Of a stretch of 64,000 bases of DNA, positions 1-8,233 are shown one piece after another. The position numbers and the translations under genes were made by a program. The DNA comes from Halodesulfovibrio aestuarii DSM 17919 = ATCC 29578 (GTDB lineage: Bacteria > Desulfobacterota > Desulfovibrionia > Desulfovibrionales > Desulfovibrionaceae), in the NCBI RefSeq assembly GCF_000384815.1, contig NZ_ARQF01000021.1, positions 682,001 through 746,000 on the forward strand. Direction: 5' to 3'. The notes under the pieces are model-generated. The model was not told where the DNA came from. It did not search any database and was given only the letters and a program-made list of their open reading frames with translations. The first letter of the stretch is position 1, and every line of letters starts with the position of its first letter.

Positions 1-1343
1 TGAAAGATAATTTTGATGCTCCATATCCTAAAAGAACCTCACAGGATGAGATTTGTGGATTAGTAAAACAGCTCATTGACGAACTCAAACGCGAAAAAGG
101 CGTACTTCTTGGCGTCATTAAGGGGTTGCCAGTTCCGTACCTTCTTGTTGATGTAGACGAAAAGGCGCTTTTTACTAACCAAGAATGCTTAGATATGCTT
201 GAAATAGATGGAGCTCCAGAAGCCCAGTATGGGAATACTCTTGGTGAAATCTTCTATAATGACAGAACTCGCGAGACCGCTGTTGGTCAGTCTATCAAAA
301 ACGGAAAAGTTTTTAAAAACCTTGAAGTGACAATTAATGGGCATAAGGGGGGGCAGTGTCATGTTCTCGCAAACGTATACCCATTGTATAATATTGATGG
401 AAGTTGCGTTGGTGGACTTTGTTTATACCTTGATATGACGCAGCTTAAAAAACATGAAGAAAGTTTGATGGCGCAGCATAAACTTATTGCTTCTTCAGCT
501 GAAAAAATCTCCGTTATTACGGAAAGGCTTACTGCCTCTTGCTCTGAAATTTCTTCACAAGTTGATGAGTCCCTTAAGCTTTCTGTAACACAACAGAATG
601 GAACGACCGATGTGGCGGCAGCTATGGAGCAAATGAATGCCTCGGTTGTGGATGTGGCTCGAAGCGCTAACGAAGCATCTGAATTGGCAGAGTCTACTCG
701 GGGAAGTGCTACTCAGGGCGTCGAAGTTGTCCAGCAGTCTCGCAAGGTTATCACTCGAGTGCATGAACATGCCGTTGAACTGAAAAGTGATATGCACGAA
801 CTGGGGGGCCATGCTGAATCAATTGGGGATATTATCAGCGTTATTAATGACATTGCCGACCAAACCAACTTGTTGGCATTAAATGCTGCTATTGAAGCCG
901 CCCGTGCTGGTGAAGCCGGTAGGGGCTTTGCTGTTGTTGCTGATGAAGTACGTAAACTTGCAGAAAAAACCATGCAGGCAACTACGGAAGTTAGCAGGAC
1001 GGTCGATGCTATTCAAGTTAGTGCAGAAAAATCAATTGCTTCAACAGATGCTGCATCTGACGCGATTGATGAGAATACAAAACTTTCTGCCGATTCTGCG
1101 GAAGTTCTCGATACAATTGTTACCATGGCGAATACTACCGCGGACAGAGTTCGAGACATTGCTGCAGCGGCCGGAGAACAGTCTGCTGCAAGTGATCAGA
1201 TTTCATCTGCCGCAACGCATATTAATGACCTTGCCAATGAAAATACCGCAGCCATGAACGAATCCGCAATAGCCGTAAACGATGTGGCGCGTCTTGCATC
1301 TGAATTAACAGTGCTTGTGGCTGAATTGCGCGACATTCGTTAG
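1..1343 (+). CDS. Methyl-accepting chemotaxis protein with PAS domain (5' end outside window)
   Basis: The reading frame (from base 3) is open to the left edge, so the N-terminus is missing; the TTG at 126 is an internal codon, not the start. The first visible part is a PAS-like sensor region (roughly 150 residues, with [15 protein letters not shown] near its start). It is followed by a long alanine-rich coiled coil with the MCP hairpin signature ([15 protein letters not shown], then [18 protein letters not shown]), which contacts CheA/CheW. No membrane segment is visible, but the missing end could hold one, so a cytoplasmic or a membrane receptor are both possible. It relays an unknown signal to the flagellar chemotaxis pathway. 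Family assignment is secure; the ligand is unknown. Confidence 0.93.
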   Translation, partial: KDNFDAPYPKRTSQDEICGLVKQLIDELKREKGVLLGVIKGLPVPYLLVDVDEKALFTNQECLDMLEIDGAPEAQYGNTLGEIFYNDRTRETAVGQSIKNGKVFKNLEVTINGHKGGQCHVLANVYPLYNIDGSCVGGLCLYLDMTQLKKHEESLMAQHKLIASSAEKISVITERLTASCSEISSQVDESLKLSVTQQNGTTDVAAAMEQMNASVVDVARSANEASELAESTRGSATQGVEVVQQSRKVITRVHEHAVELKSDMHELGGHAESIGDIISVINDIADQTNLLALNAAIEAARAGEAGRGFAVVADEVRKLAEKTMQATTEVSRTVDAIQVSAEKSIASTDAASDAIDENTKLSADSAEVLDTIVTMANTTADRVRDIAAAAGEQSAASDQISSAATHINDLANENTAAMNESAIAVNDVARLASELTVLVAELRDIR

Positions 1344-1494
1344 AAAGAATGAATTTCACTACAGGTCAGGACTTGTAGAGTATGGATAAATCGTGGCTTG
1401 AGTGGATTCTCATGTACTGGTTTGTTGACCGATAATGATTCTCAAGGTATACACACAGTAGCTTAAAAGCTATTTTATACGACATGTAAGGAAC

Positions 1495-1520
1495 AGAGCT
1501 TATGGCAGAGCTCTTTTTTT
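1495..1520 (+). terminator. Short terminator-like hairpin upstream of dapL
   Basis: A 6-bp stem AGAGCT/AGCTCT (1495-1500 and 1509-1514) with loop TATGGCAG runs straight into a T tract ending at 1520. It lies 150 nt after the chemotaxis gene and 45 nt before dapL. It may end the receptor transcript or act in the dapL leader; the short stem makes either call tentative. Confidence 0.4.
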
Positions 1521-1564
1521 CCCGACCGGTAACGGGATATATACCCTAAGGAGAATGCAAAGCT

Positions 1565-2731
1565 ATGGCTGAGTTCAAGCTTGCTGACCGTTTGGCCGCA
1601 GTGCCACCGTATCTGTTCGCACAGATCGATAAAGTTAAGGCTGAAGTAGCCGCTCGTGGTGTTGATATTATTAGTCTCGGAATTGGCGATCCGGATACAC
1701 CTACACCACAGTTTGTTCTTGATGCCATGCGCACAGCGCTGGATGACGCGGCAAACCACCAGTACCCATCATACGTTGGCATGAGAGAGTATCGTACCGC
1801 AGTTTCAGACTGGTACAAAACTCGTTTCAATGTTGACCTTGATCCGGATAATGAAGTGGTAAGCCTTATTGGCTCTAAAGAAGGTATTGCACATTTCCCG
1901 CTTGCTTTCGTTAACCCGGGCGATCTCGTCCTCGTATGTACTCCTAACTATCCGGTATATGGAATTGCAACCGAGTTTGCAGGTGGTCAGGTTCAGTATG
2001 TACCGCTTTTGGAAGACAATTCCTTCCTTCCGGATCTCGATGCTATTGATGAAGCCACTTGGGAAAAAGCCAAGGCAATCTTCATTAACTATCCGAATAA
2101 CCCAACTGCAGCCACTGCAGATGAAGCGTTCTATAGAAAGCTGATTGATCTGGCGAAAGCATATAATGTCATTGTTATTGCTGACGCAGCGTACACTGAG
2201 ATTTACTTCGATGAGAGCAAGAAGCCTCTTTCTATTCTTGAAGTAGAGGGTGGTAGAGATGTTGCGATTGAGTTTAACTCCTTGTCCAAACCATACAACA
2301 TGACCGGTTGGCGTGTTGGTATGGCCTGCGGTAACGAACAGCTTGTTCGTGGCCTTGGTAAAATTAAAGAAAATGTGGACTCCGGTATTTTTCAGGCTGT
2401 ACAGATTGCAGGTATTGCCGCACTGCGTCAGGGGGAGCCTTTTGTTGCAGGTCTTCGTGACATGTACAAAGGTCGCCGTGATATCGTGGTCAATGCGCTT
2501 CATAAAGCAGGCATTAAGTGCAAAGTACCGGATGCAACCTTTTATGTTTGGTCTCATGTGCCAGACGGGTATACCTCATCTGAATTTGTTACCAAAGTTC
2601 TGGAAGAGACCGGCGTTGTTCTTACACCGGGTAATGGCTTCGGTGCTCCTGGCGAAGGGTACTTCCGTATTTCTCTTACAGTAAATGATGAGCGTCTCGA
2701 GGAGGCGGTATCACGCATTCAGAAACTGTAG
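1565..2731 (+). CDS. dapL: LL-diaminopimelate aminotransferase
   Basis: Converts tetrahydrodipicolinate directly to LL-2,6-diaminopimelate with glutamate as amino donor: the one-step route to lysine and peptidoglycan diaminopimelate. The 388-residue protein is a class I/II PLP aminotransferase. The N-terminal substrate region holds ISLGIGDPDTPTP, the PLP-binding lysine is K242 in SLSKPYNMTGWR, and a conserved arginine lies near the C-terminus in GYFRISL. Length fits the DapL family. The ATG at 1565 has a good ribosome site (AAGGAG, 1549-1554). folK begins inside or directly at its 3' end, so the two are probably co-transcribed. Other subgroup I aminotransferases are similar, but this N-terminus is typical of DapL in sulfate reducers. 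Confidence 0.88.
   Translation: MAEFKLADRLAAVPPYLFAQIDKVKAEVAARGVDIISLGIGDPDTPTPQFVLDAMRTALDDAANHQYPSYVGMREYRTAVSDWYKTRFNVDLDPDNEVVSLIGSKEGIAHFPLAFVNPGDLVLVCTPNYPVYGIATEFAGGQVQYVPLLEDNSFLPDLDAIDEATWEKAKAIFINYPNNPTAATADEAFYRKLIDLAKAYNVIVIADAAYTEIYFDESKKPLSILEVEGGRDVAIEFNSLSKPYNMTGWRVGMACGNEQLVRGLGKIKENVDSGIFQAVQIAGIAALRQGEPFVAGLRDMYKGRRDIVVNALHKAGIKCKVPDATFYVWSHVPDGYTSSEFVTKVLEETGVVLTPGNGFGAPGEGYFRISLTVNDERLEEAVSRIQKL
2699..2705 (+). promoter_or_regulatory. Shine-Dalgarno site that argues for a non-AUG folK start
   Basis: GAGGAGG, inside the last codons of dapL, is a near-perfect ribosome binding site. The only start-like codon at a suitable distance in the folK frame is ATC at 2710. The first ATG of that frame is at 2758, over 50 nt away with no ribosome site before it. 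Confidence 0.5.
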
Positions 2732-3216
2732 TTGCATTCGTCTGCCTTGGCTCAAACATGGGCGATACAGATGCAAACCTTGCAAACGCCATTGCTGCTA
2801 TTGATTCGCTTGAAGGTGTTTCAGTATCGGAAACTTCTTCAATTTTTCGTACTGAACCGCAGGAGAAAAAAGATCAGTCATGGTTTGCAAATCAGGTTGT
2901 CTCTGTTATCTGTTCAGAGTATGTAACTGCGTATAATCTTTTGAATAACCTGCTGAAAATTGAAAATACACTTGGCAGAGTACGTGATGAACGTTTCGGC
3001 CCGCGTGTAATTGATTTGGACGTACTGTTATTCGGCAATAACGTAATTGAATCGGAAGACCTTATTGTGCCGCATCCGCGAATGACGGAAAGGGCCTTTG
3101 TGCTTGTTCCGTTACAAGAGATCGCACCACAGTTACAGTTTCCAGATGGTAGAGGGCTTGAAGACGTTCTTGCTAATCTGGAGTACAGGGTAGACGCTGA
3201 TCAGATCTGGCAATAA
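2710..3216 (+). CDS. folK: 2-amino-4-hydroxy-6-hydroxymethyldihydropteridine pyrophosphokinase, probable ATC start
   Basis: Transfers pyrophosphate from ATP to 6-hydroxymethyl-7,8-dihydropterin in folate synthesis. HPPK hallmarks are present: LGSNMGD, FRTEPQ, GRVRDERFGPRVIDLD and PHPRMTERAFVLVP. The first strand (VAFVCLGSN) lies upstream of the first ATG (2758), so starting there would remove the core N-terminal strand. Between an in-frame TGA at 2689 and 2758 there is no ATG, GTG, TTG or CTG. The best-placed codon is ATC at 2710, five bases after GAGGAGG, giving 168 residues. The gene overlaps the end of dapL by 22 nt. Function is secure; the start is inferred. Confidence 0.85.
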   Translation: MTHSETVVAFVCLGSNMGDTDANLANAIAAIDSLEGVSVSETSSIFRTEPQEKKDQSWFANQVVSVICSEYVTAYNLLNNLLKIENTLGRVRDERFGPRVIDLDVLLFGNNVIESEDLIVPHPRMTERAFVLVPLQEIAPQLQFPDGRGLEDVLANLEYRVDADQIWQ

Positions 3217-3238
3217 TTTATCGTAAGGGAGAGCTCGT

Positions 3239-3538
3239 GTGATTAAATGGGTAGTTCTTTTAGTTTGTGGCTGGCTGCTTTTTAAACTTGTTACGAATGA
3301 CAGCAAGAAAAAATCAGATAAGAAACAGAAAGACATGGAAAAGAAAGTTGCAACTGGTGACATGGTAAAAGATCCAGTTTGTGGCGCATTTGTTTCGCTT
3401 GATCAGGATATTCGTATCCGTGACGGAGAAACTATCCATCGTTTTTGCAGCTACGAATGTAGAGACAAGTTTTTGGCCCGCCTTGAAGAATCAGGTCGAG
3501 CTATTTCTAAAGAACGTAAAGAAGAGCCAGCTGATTAG
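3239..3538 (+). CDS. Small membrane-anchored YHS-domain protein
   Basis: A 99-residue protein starting at GTG (ribosome site AAGGGAGAG just upstream). It has one N-terminal membrane helix (residues 2-19, IKWVVLLVCGWLLFKLV), a lysine-rich charged stretch, then a YHS/TRASH-type metal-binding module. In that module DPVCGAFV is followed by IHRFCSYECRDKFL, so three cysteines could bind a metal ion. The exact role is unknown; such modules occur in metal-handling proteins. It follows folK by 22 nt and is closed by a strong terminator, so it is probably the last gene of the dapL-folK unit. Confidence 0.75.
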   Translation: MIKWVVLLVCGWLLFKLVTNDSKKKSDKKQKDMEKKVATGDMVKDPVCGAFVSLDQDIRIRDGETIHRFCSYECRDKFLARLEESGRAISKERKEEPAD

Positions 3539-3562
3539 TTAGCTATAGAAATAAGAAAATGG

Positions 3563-3597
3563 AACGGAAGCCTTACTTAGAGGCTTCCGTTTTTTTT
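3563..3597 (+). terminator. Rho-independent terminator after the YHS-domain gene
   Basis: A perfect 10-bp stem AACGGAAGCC/GGCTTCCGTT (3563-3572 and 3582-3591) with a 9-nt loop is followed by a run of T to 3597. It lies 25 nt after the stop codon. Confidence 0.9.
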
Positions 3598-4050
3598 GTG
3601 GGTTAGCGAAGTGAGATGAGTAATTCGGATGATGGGCTGAAGAGCATAGCATTTTGAAAAATTAGATGAGAGATCAAAAACACGAATACATGTGAGACAG
3701 TTTTTAGGCAGAAAATGAATATACGGGGAGCGACGAAAAAGATTGCGTAAAATATTGGAGCGAAATGTTCGGGCAAGACGTTGTTATAAGGGAGGCTGGC
3801 ATTGAGTCTTTTCACACCTTTTTTTATGTCTCATAATGTATATTATGTTAACTTTAATAAAAAAAGAAACAATTATTATAGAATGTTAGCTCTCTGTGGA
3901 TAATTGTGAAACAATCGATAAATGCCCTTTTTAAAAAATGTCGCACAATGCCCTTTTTAAGGCTTGTTTATGAAAAATAGGGACATGGCTACGTCATTAA
4001 AAAAAAGACGCGTCTGACTGTGTTGCTGTGCTATTTTTTATCTCGAATAG
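3598..4050. other. Gene-free stretch between two converging terminators
   Basis: AT-rich intergenic DNA. It holds a weak 70-codon minus-strand frame (3603-3815, GTG start, hydrophobic, no family), a 14-bp direct repeat (3921 and 3947), and a 10-bp palindrome AGACGCGTCT (4007-4016). Nothing here supports a protein-coding gene with confidence; a small RNA cannot be excluded. Confidence 0.5.
3921..3960. repeat. 14-bp direct repeat pair
   Basis: AATGCCCTTTTTAA occurs exactly at 3921-3934 and again at 3947-3960, with starts 26 bp apart, in gene-free DNA. It could be a paired protein-binding site or chance duplication. Confidence 0.5.
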
Positions 4051-4091
4051 AAAAAGGAACTCCTTGAATTGTTAGTTCAAGGAGTTCCTTT
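4051..4091 (-). terminator. Terminator of the msbA-acyltransferase operon
   Basis: An exceptional perfect 16-bp stem (AAAGGAACTCCTTGAA, 4053-4068, with its complement at 4076-4091) and a 7-nt loop. On the minus strand the stem ends in five T (4055-4051). It lies about 90 nt beyond the stop of the last operon gene. Confidence 0.85.
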
Positions 4092-4177
4092 CTGTTGGTT
4101 GCTTACCCCCTGCAAATCTATTGTTTGTTGGGGAGCAGCGTTAGCATGAGGTCGGTGAGCTCGAAAACAAGGTGCTG

Positions 4178-5098
4178 TTATTGAGCACTGCTATCATTTC
4201 TTGGGAGGATAAAATCACCAGCCTTCGGCTGGGTTTTCCAGCGCTTATGCATCCAGAACCACTGCTCTGGGTATTTGCGCACGATTCGCTCTACAGCATC
4301 TGTGTAGAATCTCGTAATTTGCTGGATTTTTTCTTCACGTGTTCCTTGAAGGCTTTCTGTATCGAGAGGTTTTTCTAAAATAAATGTATATCCACCCTGT
4401 TCATTTCTGACGAGAAATGCTGGTAGAACAATGGCTTTTCCTCTAAGGGCTAAAAAAGCTGGGCCGGAGTTTACAGCAGCTGTTTCACCTAAGAAGTCTG
4501 TAAAGAGTGCTTCCTTTCGTTTGGTGTTATGATCGACCAAAAAGGCTGCGATTCCCTTTCTTTTGAGAGCTCTAAGTACTCCAAAGACTGCATTTCGGTG
4601 AGAAAGGACTACTGCCCCGCGTCCACCCCGGAGTTTGAAAATGAGCTCGTTAATGTTTTTGTTTTTATTGGTGCGAACGACAACTAATGGCTGCGCCCTG
4701 TGGGCTACAGAACCAATTTCACCTAAAAGACCTGCCATAATTTCCCAGGCGCCCATGTGGGCTGTGACAGCAATCATAGGAGAATTTGTTGCTACGCAGG
4801 TTGAAAATGCATTCTCTGGGTCTTGAACAACCAGTTCATTAATAAATTTCTGGTTTACCTTGGGAACAAGAAATAACTCTAAGAAAGACCGGCAGTTATG
4901 CATAAAACTTTTTTTGGCAATAACAACTGCTTCTTCATATTCAACATTTAAATGGCGTTGAATAGCTGTTATCGCAAGTTTTCTTCGTTTTGGTATGCTG
5001 TTCCACATTAGAGTGCCAAGGGCACACCCAAGCACCTTAGAACTGTGGACAGTCATTTTTGTACCCAAGGTATATATAGCTGAATATATTGGATTCAC
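4178..5098 (-). CDS. Lipid A biosynthesis acyltransferase, LpxL/HtrB family
   Basis: Member of the lysophospholipid acyltransferase family that adds secondary acyl chains to Kdo-lipid A at the inner membrane. The 306-residue length is typical. The catalytic HX4E-type motif is visible as HMGAWE, and the family's C-terminal WFWMHKRWKT is present. The N-terminus is mildly hydrophobic, fitting peripheral membrane attachment. It lies 9 nt after the DUF374 acyltransferase gene and is the last gene of the msbA operon, so lipid A acylation and export are encoded together. LpxL versus LpxM specificity cannot be told from sequence alone. A second LpxL-like gene (55383-56303) lies in the biosynthetic cluster. 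Confidence 0.85.
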   Translation of the reverse strand: MNPIYSAIYTLGTKMTVHSSKVLGCALGTLMWNSIPKRRKLAITAIQRHLNVEYEEAVVIAKKSFMHNCRSFLELFLVPKVNQKFINELVVQDPENAFSTCVATNSPMIAVTAHMGAWEIMAGLLGEIGSVAHRAQPLVVVRTNKNKNINELIFKLRGGRGAVVLSHRNAVFGVLRALKRKGIAAFLVDHNTKRKEALFTDFLGETAAVNSGPAFLALRGKAIVLPAFLVRNEQGGYTFILEKPLDTESLQGTREEKIQQITRFYTDAVERIVRKYPEQWFWMHKRWKTQPKAGDFILPRNDSSAQ

Positions 5099-5107
5099 AA
5101 TCTATCC

Positions 5108-5740
5108 TTAAAGTAAAGCTTTAAGTTTGTCTTCTAGGCGCTTACGCTCTTTCTCGAGATATTCATCGTTAAGGCTTCCTGCTTCTAGATCGTAAGGTTC
5201 ACCAAAAATGATTTTTACCTTGGAAAAGGGTAATGGCACTTGAAATTGATCCCATGCTTTTTTGAAGATATACGTTTTGGACATGGCTATCCGTACAGGA
5301 ACAATCTTAGCGTTGCTTCTGTGAGCAATAAAAACGGCACCTTCTTTAGCTACATGGCGTGGACCTCGTGGGCCATCGATCGTAATACAGCCTATATGAC
5401 CGGATGTTTTCATGGTTCTAGCTACTCGCAGCAATGCTTTTACCCCGCCACGCGAACTGGATCCTCTGCTGGTAAGAAGGCCAAGTTTTTCTAAAACTTG
5501 TGCAAGAATTTCTCCGTCTGAACTCTGACTTACAACAGCAATGATTTCAAGCTGTCTTCGTGCATGCATAAGCGGAAATAATTCATCATGCCACAGGCAG
5601 GTAACCATTGGTGTCTTTGTATCCCAGAGCTCGTCCAGTCTTTCACGCCCTACTTCTTCATAACGAAGTGTTTTGCACCAGATCTTGTACAGATGAAAAA
5701 GCGTTGAAGAGATAAAGGGAATTGGTAAAGGAATCTTCAC
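5108..5740 (-). CDS. DUF374 lysophospholipid acyltransferase-like protein
   Basis: A 210-residue protein of the DUF374 family, related to glycerolipid and lipid A acyltransferases. WHDELFPL corresponds to the HX4D/E region, and DGPRGPRHVAKEGAVF is the family signature. The start is GTG at 5740, whose G is also the last base of the msbA stop (TAGTG), so translation is coupled. Position between msbA and an LpxL-type gene implies a role in lipid A or outer-membrane lipid assembly. The exact acceptor is unknown. Confidence 0.82.
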   Translation of the reverse strand: MKIPLPIPFISSTLFHLYKIWCKTLRYEEVGRERLDELWDTKTPMVTCLWHDELFPLMHARRQLEIIAVVSQSSDGEILAQVLEKLGLLTSRGSSSRGGVKALLRVARTMKTSGHIGCITIDGPRGPRHVAKEGAVFIAHRSNAKIVPVRIAMSKTYIFKKAWDQFQVPLPFSKVKIIFGEPYDLEAGSLNDEYLEKERKRLEDKLKALL

Positions 5741-7506
5741 TAAGCGATCTCCTCATGCCTTTCAAATTGTAATGTGTAGAGTCGTTGATATAAAAGGCTA
5801 TTAGCTAGCAAGGATTCGTGAGTTCCCTCGTCTACGACCTGACCGTTTTTCATGACCAGTATTCTATCCGCAGAGATGATGGTGGAAAGACGGTGTGCAA
5901 TGACAAGGCTGGTTCGGTCTTTCATTAAGTTTTCCAGTGCTTGCTGGACTACTTTTTCGGACTCAGAATCAAGGGCGCTTGTTGCTTCATCAAGTATCAG
6001 CAACGGTGCATTCTTTAACAGAGCACGAGCGATGGTGAGGCGCTGTTTTTGTCCACCGGAAAGGCGAACTCCTCGTTCGCCGACAACGGTGTCGTACCCA
6101 TCAGGAAATTCAGTAATAAATTCGTGCGCAAATGCGGCACGAGCTGCCTCTTCAATAGCTTCTCTTGAACTTCCTTCTGAAGAATATGCAATGTTATCAG
6201 CGATTGAGGTGTCAAACAGAAACGCATCTTGAGAAACAATTGCAACATTTTTTCGTAATGACTTGAGTGTCAGAGTTCGGGAATCAATACCGTTAATAAG
6301 AATGCGCCCTTCCTGCTGCTCATAAAAACGCGGCACAAGGTTTACAAACGTCGTTTTACCGGCACCACTTGGGCCAACGATTGCAACTTTTTCGCCTTCT
6401 TTTATGTTAATATTAATATTTTTGAGCGCAGGCTGACCGTTTTCGTCATAGCTGAAAGTTACATTCTCAAAGGAAACTTCATGTACTCCTTCAAGTATTT
6501 GAGTGCCATCCTGCTCTACCGTAATATCTGGAGAATCAAGAATTTCAAAAACGCGTTCAGCGCCTGCAAGTGCTTTCTGTAATGAATTGTTCGCCGAAGT
6601 GAGCTCTTTTACCGGATCATACAGCATGACAAGTGCTGCAACGAAGGAGAAAAATGTGCCTGCGGTCTGTTCGCCTGTAATTACCTGTGAACCACCGTAC
6701 CAGATAACTAAACCTATACCGAGTGCACCAATTAGTTCCATAATCGGCGAAGACATTTGACCGACGATTGTCTGTTTAAGGGCAAGCTTAGCAATACGGC
6801 TGTTTTCAATACGGAAACCGGCTTTTTCACCCTCTTCATTTGCAAAGGCTTTAACTACACGAATCCCGCTAAACTTTTCTTGAAGGAATGTAGTCATGGC
6901 GGAGATAAGAACTTGGTTTTTCTTTCCGAGCTTACGGAGTTTTTTACCGAAATGGATAAACGGGAATAAGGCAAGCGGTAAAACAAGTACTGCCCAAGTT
7001 GCTAGGTAGGCATCCTGATAGAAAACAACAAAAAGCAAACCAACCATAGTCAAAAATTGACGTATTCCTTTTACAACAGCTGGAAGGCTGCCGCGAATTT
7101 CAGCCACGTCGTTAACAACGCGTGACATAAGCATGCCTACTTGTTGTTCTTCATAAAATTTGAGTGGAAGGCAGATAATTTTATCGAATAATTCGTTGCG
7201 TAGTTGTTCAAGCACCTTAAGGCCGCAGTAGGTCATAAAGTAATTCTGAGAATACCGCCCTGCCCCTTTTGCGAGGACAAGAAGGAAGTACAAAAAAGGA
7301 ATAAGTAACAAATACTCACTGTTTTTATTGATAAAAATGTCATCAAGTGCTGGTTTGATAAGGTATGCGGATGCCCCAGTTGTCGCGGCCACTACTGCCA
7401 TTGCAATAAGAGAGATAACTATTGATGCTTTGTAAGGAGCAAAGTATCGCAGTGTACGTTTAAGAAGTTTTGCGCTGTTTTTAGGCAGTTTTTTAAATTT
7501 TGCCAT
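5740..7506 (-). CDS. msbA: Lipid A export ABC transporter (permease-ATPase fusion)
   Basis: Flips core-lipid A across the inner membrane using ATP. The 588-residue protein has an N-terminal six-helix exporter domain (about residues 20-320) and a C-terminal nucleotide-binding domain. That domain shows Walker A GPSGAGKTT, signature LSGGQKQR, Walker B LLILDEATSALD and H-loop AHRLST. Length matches MsbA homodimers. It leads a three-gene operon with two acyltransferases and ends at the terminator at 4051-4091. Other homodimeric exporters look alike; the acyltransferase neighbours make MsbA the best call. Confidence 0.9.
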   Translation of the reverse strand: MAKFKKLPKNSAKLLKRTLRYFAPYKASIVISLIAMAVVAATTGASAYLIKPALDDIFINKNSEYLLLIPFLYFLLVLAKGAGRYSQNYFMTYCGLKVLEQLRNELFDKIICLPLKFYEEQQVGMLMSRVVNDVAEIRGSLPAVVKGIRQFLTMVGLLFVVFYQDAYLATWAVLVLPLALFPFIHFGKKLRKLGKKNQVLISAMTTFLQEKFSGIRVVKAFANEEGEKAGFRIENSRIAKLALKQTIVGQMSSPIMELIGALGIGLVIWYGGSQVITGEQTAGTFFSFVAALVMLYDPVKELTSANNSLQKALAGAERVFEILDSPDITVEQDGTQILEGVHEVSFENVTFSYDENGQPALKNININIKEGEKVAIVGPSGAGKTTFVNLVPRFYEQQEGRILINGIDSRTLTLKSLRKNVAIVSQDAFLFDTSIADNIAYSSEGSSREAIEEAARAAFAHEFITEFPDGYDTVVGERGVRLSGGQKQRLTIARALLKNAPLLILDEATSALDSESEKVVQQALENLMKDRTSLVIAHRLSTIISADRILVMKNGQVVDEGTHESLLANSLLYQRLYTLQFERHEEIA

Positions 7507-7627
7507 GGGTTAGTTTTCTCCACAAAAGGCTAGTATTTAAATATTCGATAGTTTTTTGAAACTATATTACTTTTTTCGATTTGACGGCTTGCATGACTGC
7601 GTATCTATTAGTAAGAGGAGGCTCGCA

Positions 7628-8230
7628 ATGAGTAATACTGAATTAAATTGTCTTTCTTTGTCCTGCCCGCAGCCTGTCATCCAGTGCAAAAATTTGATTG
7701 AACAAGAAGCTCCGTCTGTATTTACTGTATTAGTAGATAATGATGCAGCAAAAGATAACGTGGTACGGTTCCTTTCTTCAAAGGGATACTCTGCTAAATC
7801 CGACCAAATTGAAGGTGGTTGGCGAATTTTGGCCACAGCTTCAAATGTTGAAGCATGTGAAGTTCTCACTGACGACGAACTGGCTTCGGTCGACAGTAGT
7901 ATATGCGTTTTTATTTCTTCTGCCACTATTGGCAGAGGTGATGATGAACTTGGTGCTAAGTTGATGAAGAACTTCTTAGCTACGTTGCCAGAACTTGGCA
8001 AGTCTTTGTGGCGTATTGTAATGGTCAATGGTGCTGTTACCCTTGCGACTAAGGATAGTCATGTTTTGGAAGAATTAAAAGCCCTTGAAGCAGCTGGAGT
8101 AGATCTACTGGTTTGTGGAACATGTCTTGAACATTTTTCCATGCTGGATAAAAAAGCTGTGGGCGAAACCACAAATATGCTGGATATCGTAACCAGCATG
8201 CAGGTAGCTGCAAAAGTCATACGACCATAA
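7628..8230 (+). CDS. yedF: YedF-type sulfurtransferase-like selenium metabolism protein
   Basis: A two-domain protein of about 200 residues. The N-terminal TusA-like domain has the CPQP motif (SLSCPQPVIQCK), the site of persulfide or selenide transfer in the family. The C-terminal DsrE-like domain contains ISSATIGRGDDELG and CGTCLEHF. This fusion is the form associated with selenium metabolism, which fits the selenoprotein-rich physiology of sulfate reducers. The start is ATG 7628 after GAGGAGG (7616-7622); the longer open frame from 7556 has no ribosome site. rluB follows after 3 nt. The selenium link is family knowledge, not shown here. Confidence 0.85.
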   Translation: MSNTELNCLSLSCPQPVIQCKNLIEQEAPSVFTVLVDNDAAKDNVVRFLSSKGYSAKSDQIEGGWRILATASNVEACEVLTDDELASVDSSICVFISSATIGRGDDELGAKLMKNFLATLPELGKSLWRIVMVNGAVTLATKDSHVLEELKALEAAGVDLLVCGTCLEHFSMLDKKAVGETTNMLDIVTSMQVAAKVIRP

Positions 8231-8233
8231 TAT

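Noticed and set aside
1805-2557. 250-codon minus-strand frame opposite dapL
   Set aside because: Shadow of a secure gene; no motif, no ribosome site.
3603-3815. 70-codon minus-strand frame in gene-free DNA
   Set aside because: GTG start, poor ribosome site, no family; kept only as part of the description of the gap.
4007-4016. AGACGCGTCT palindrome next to an A8 run as a minus-strand terminator
   Set aside because: The palindrome has no loop, so it cannot form a stable terminator hairpin; the 16-bp stem at 4053-4091 is the credible one.
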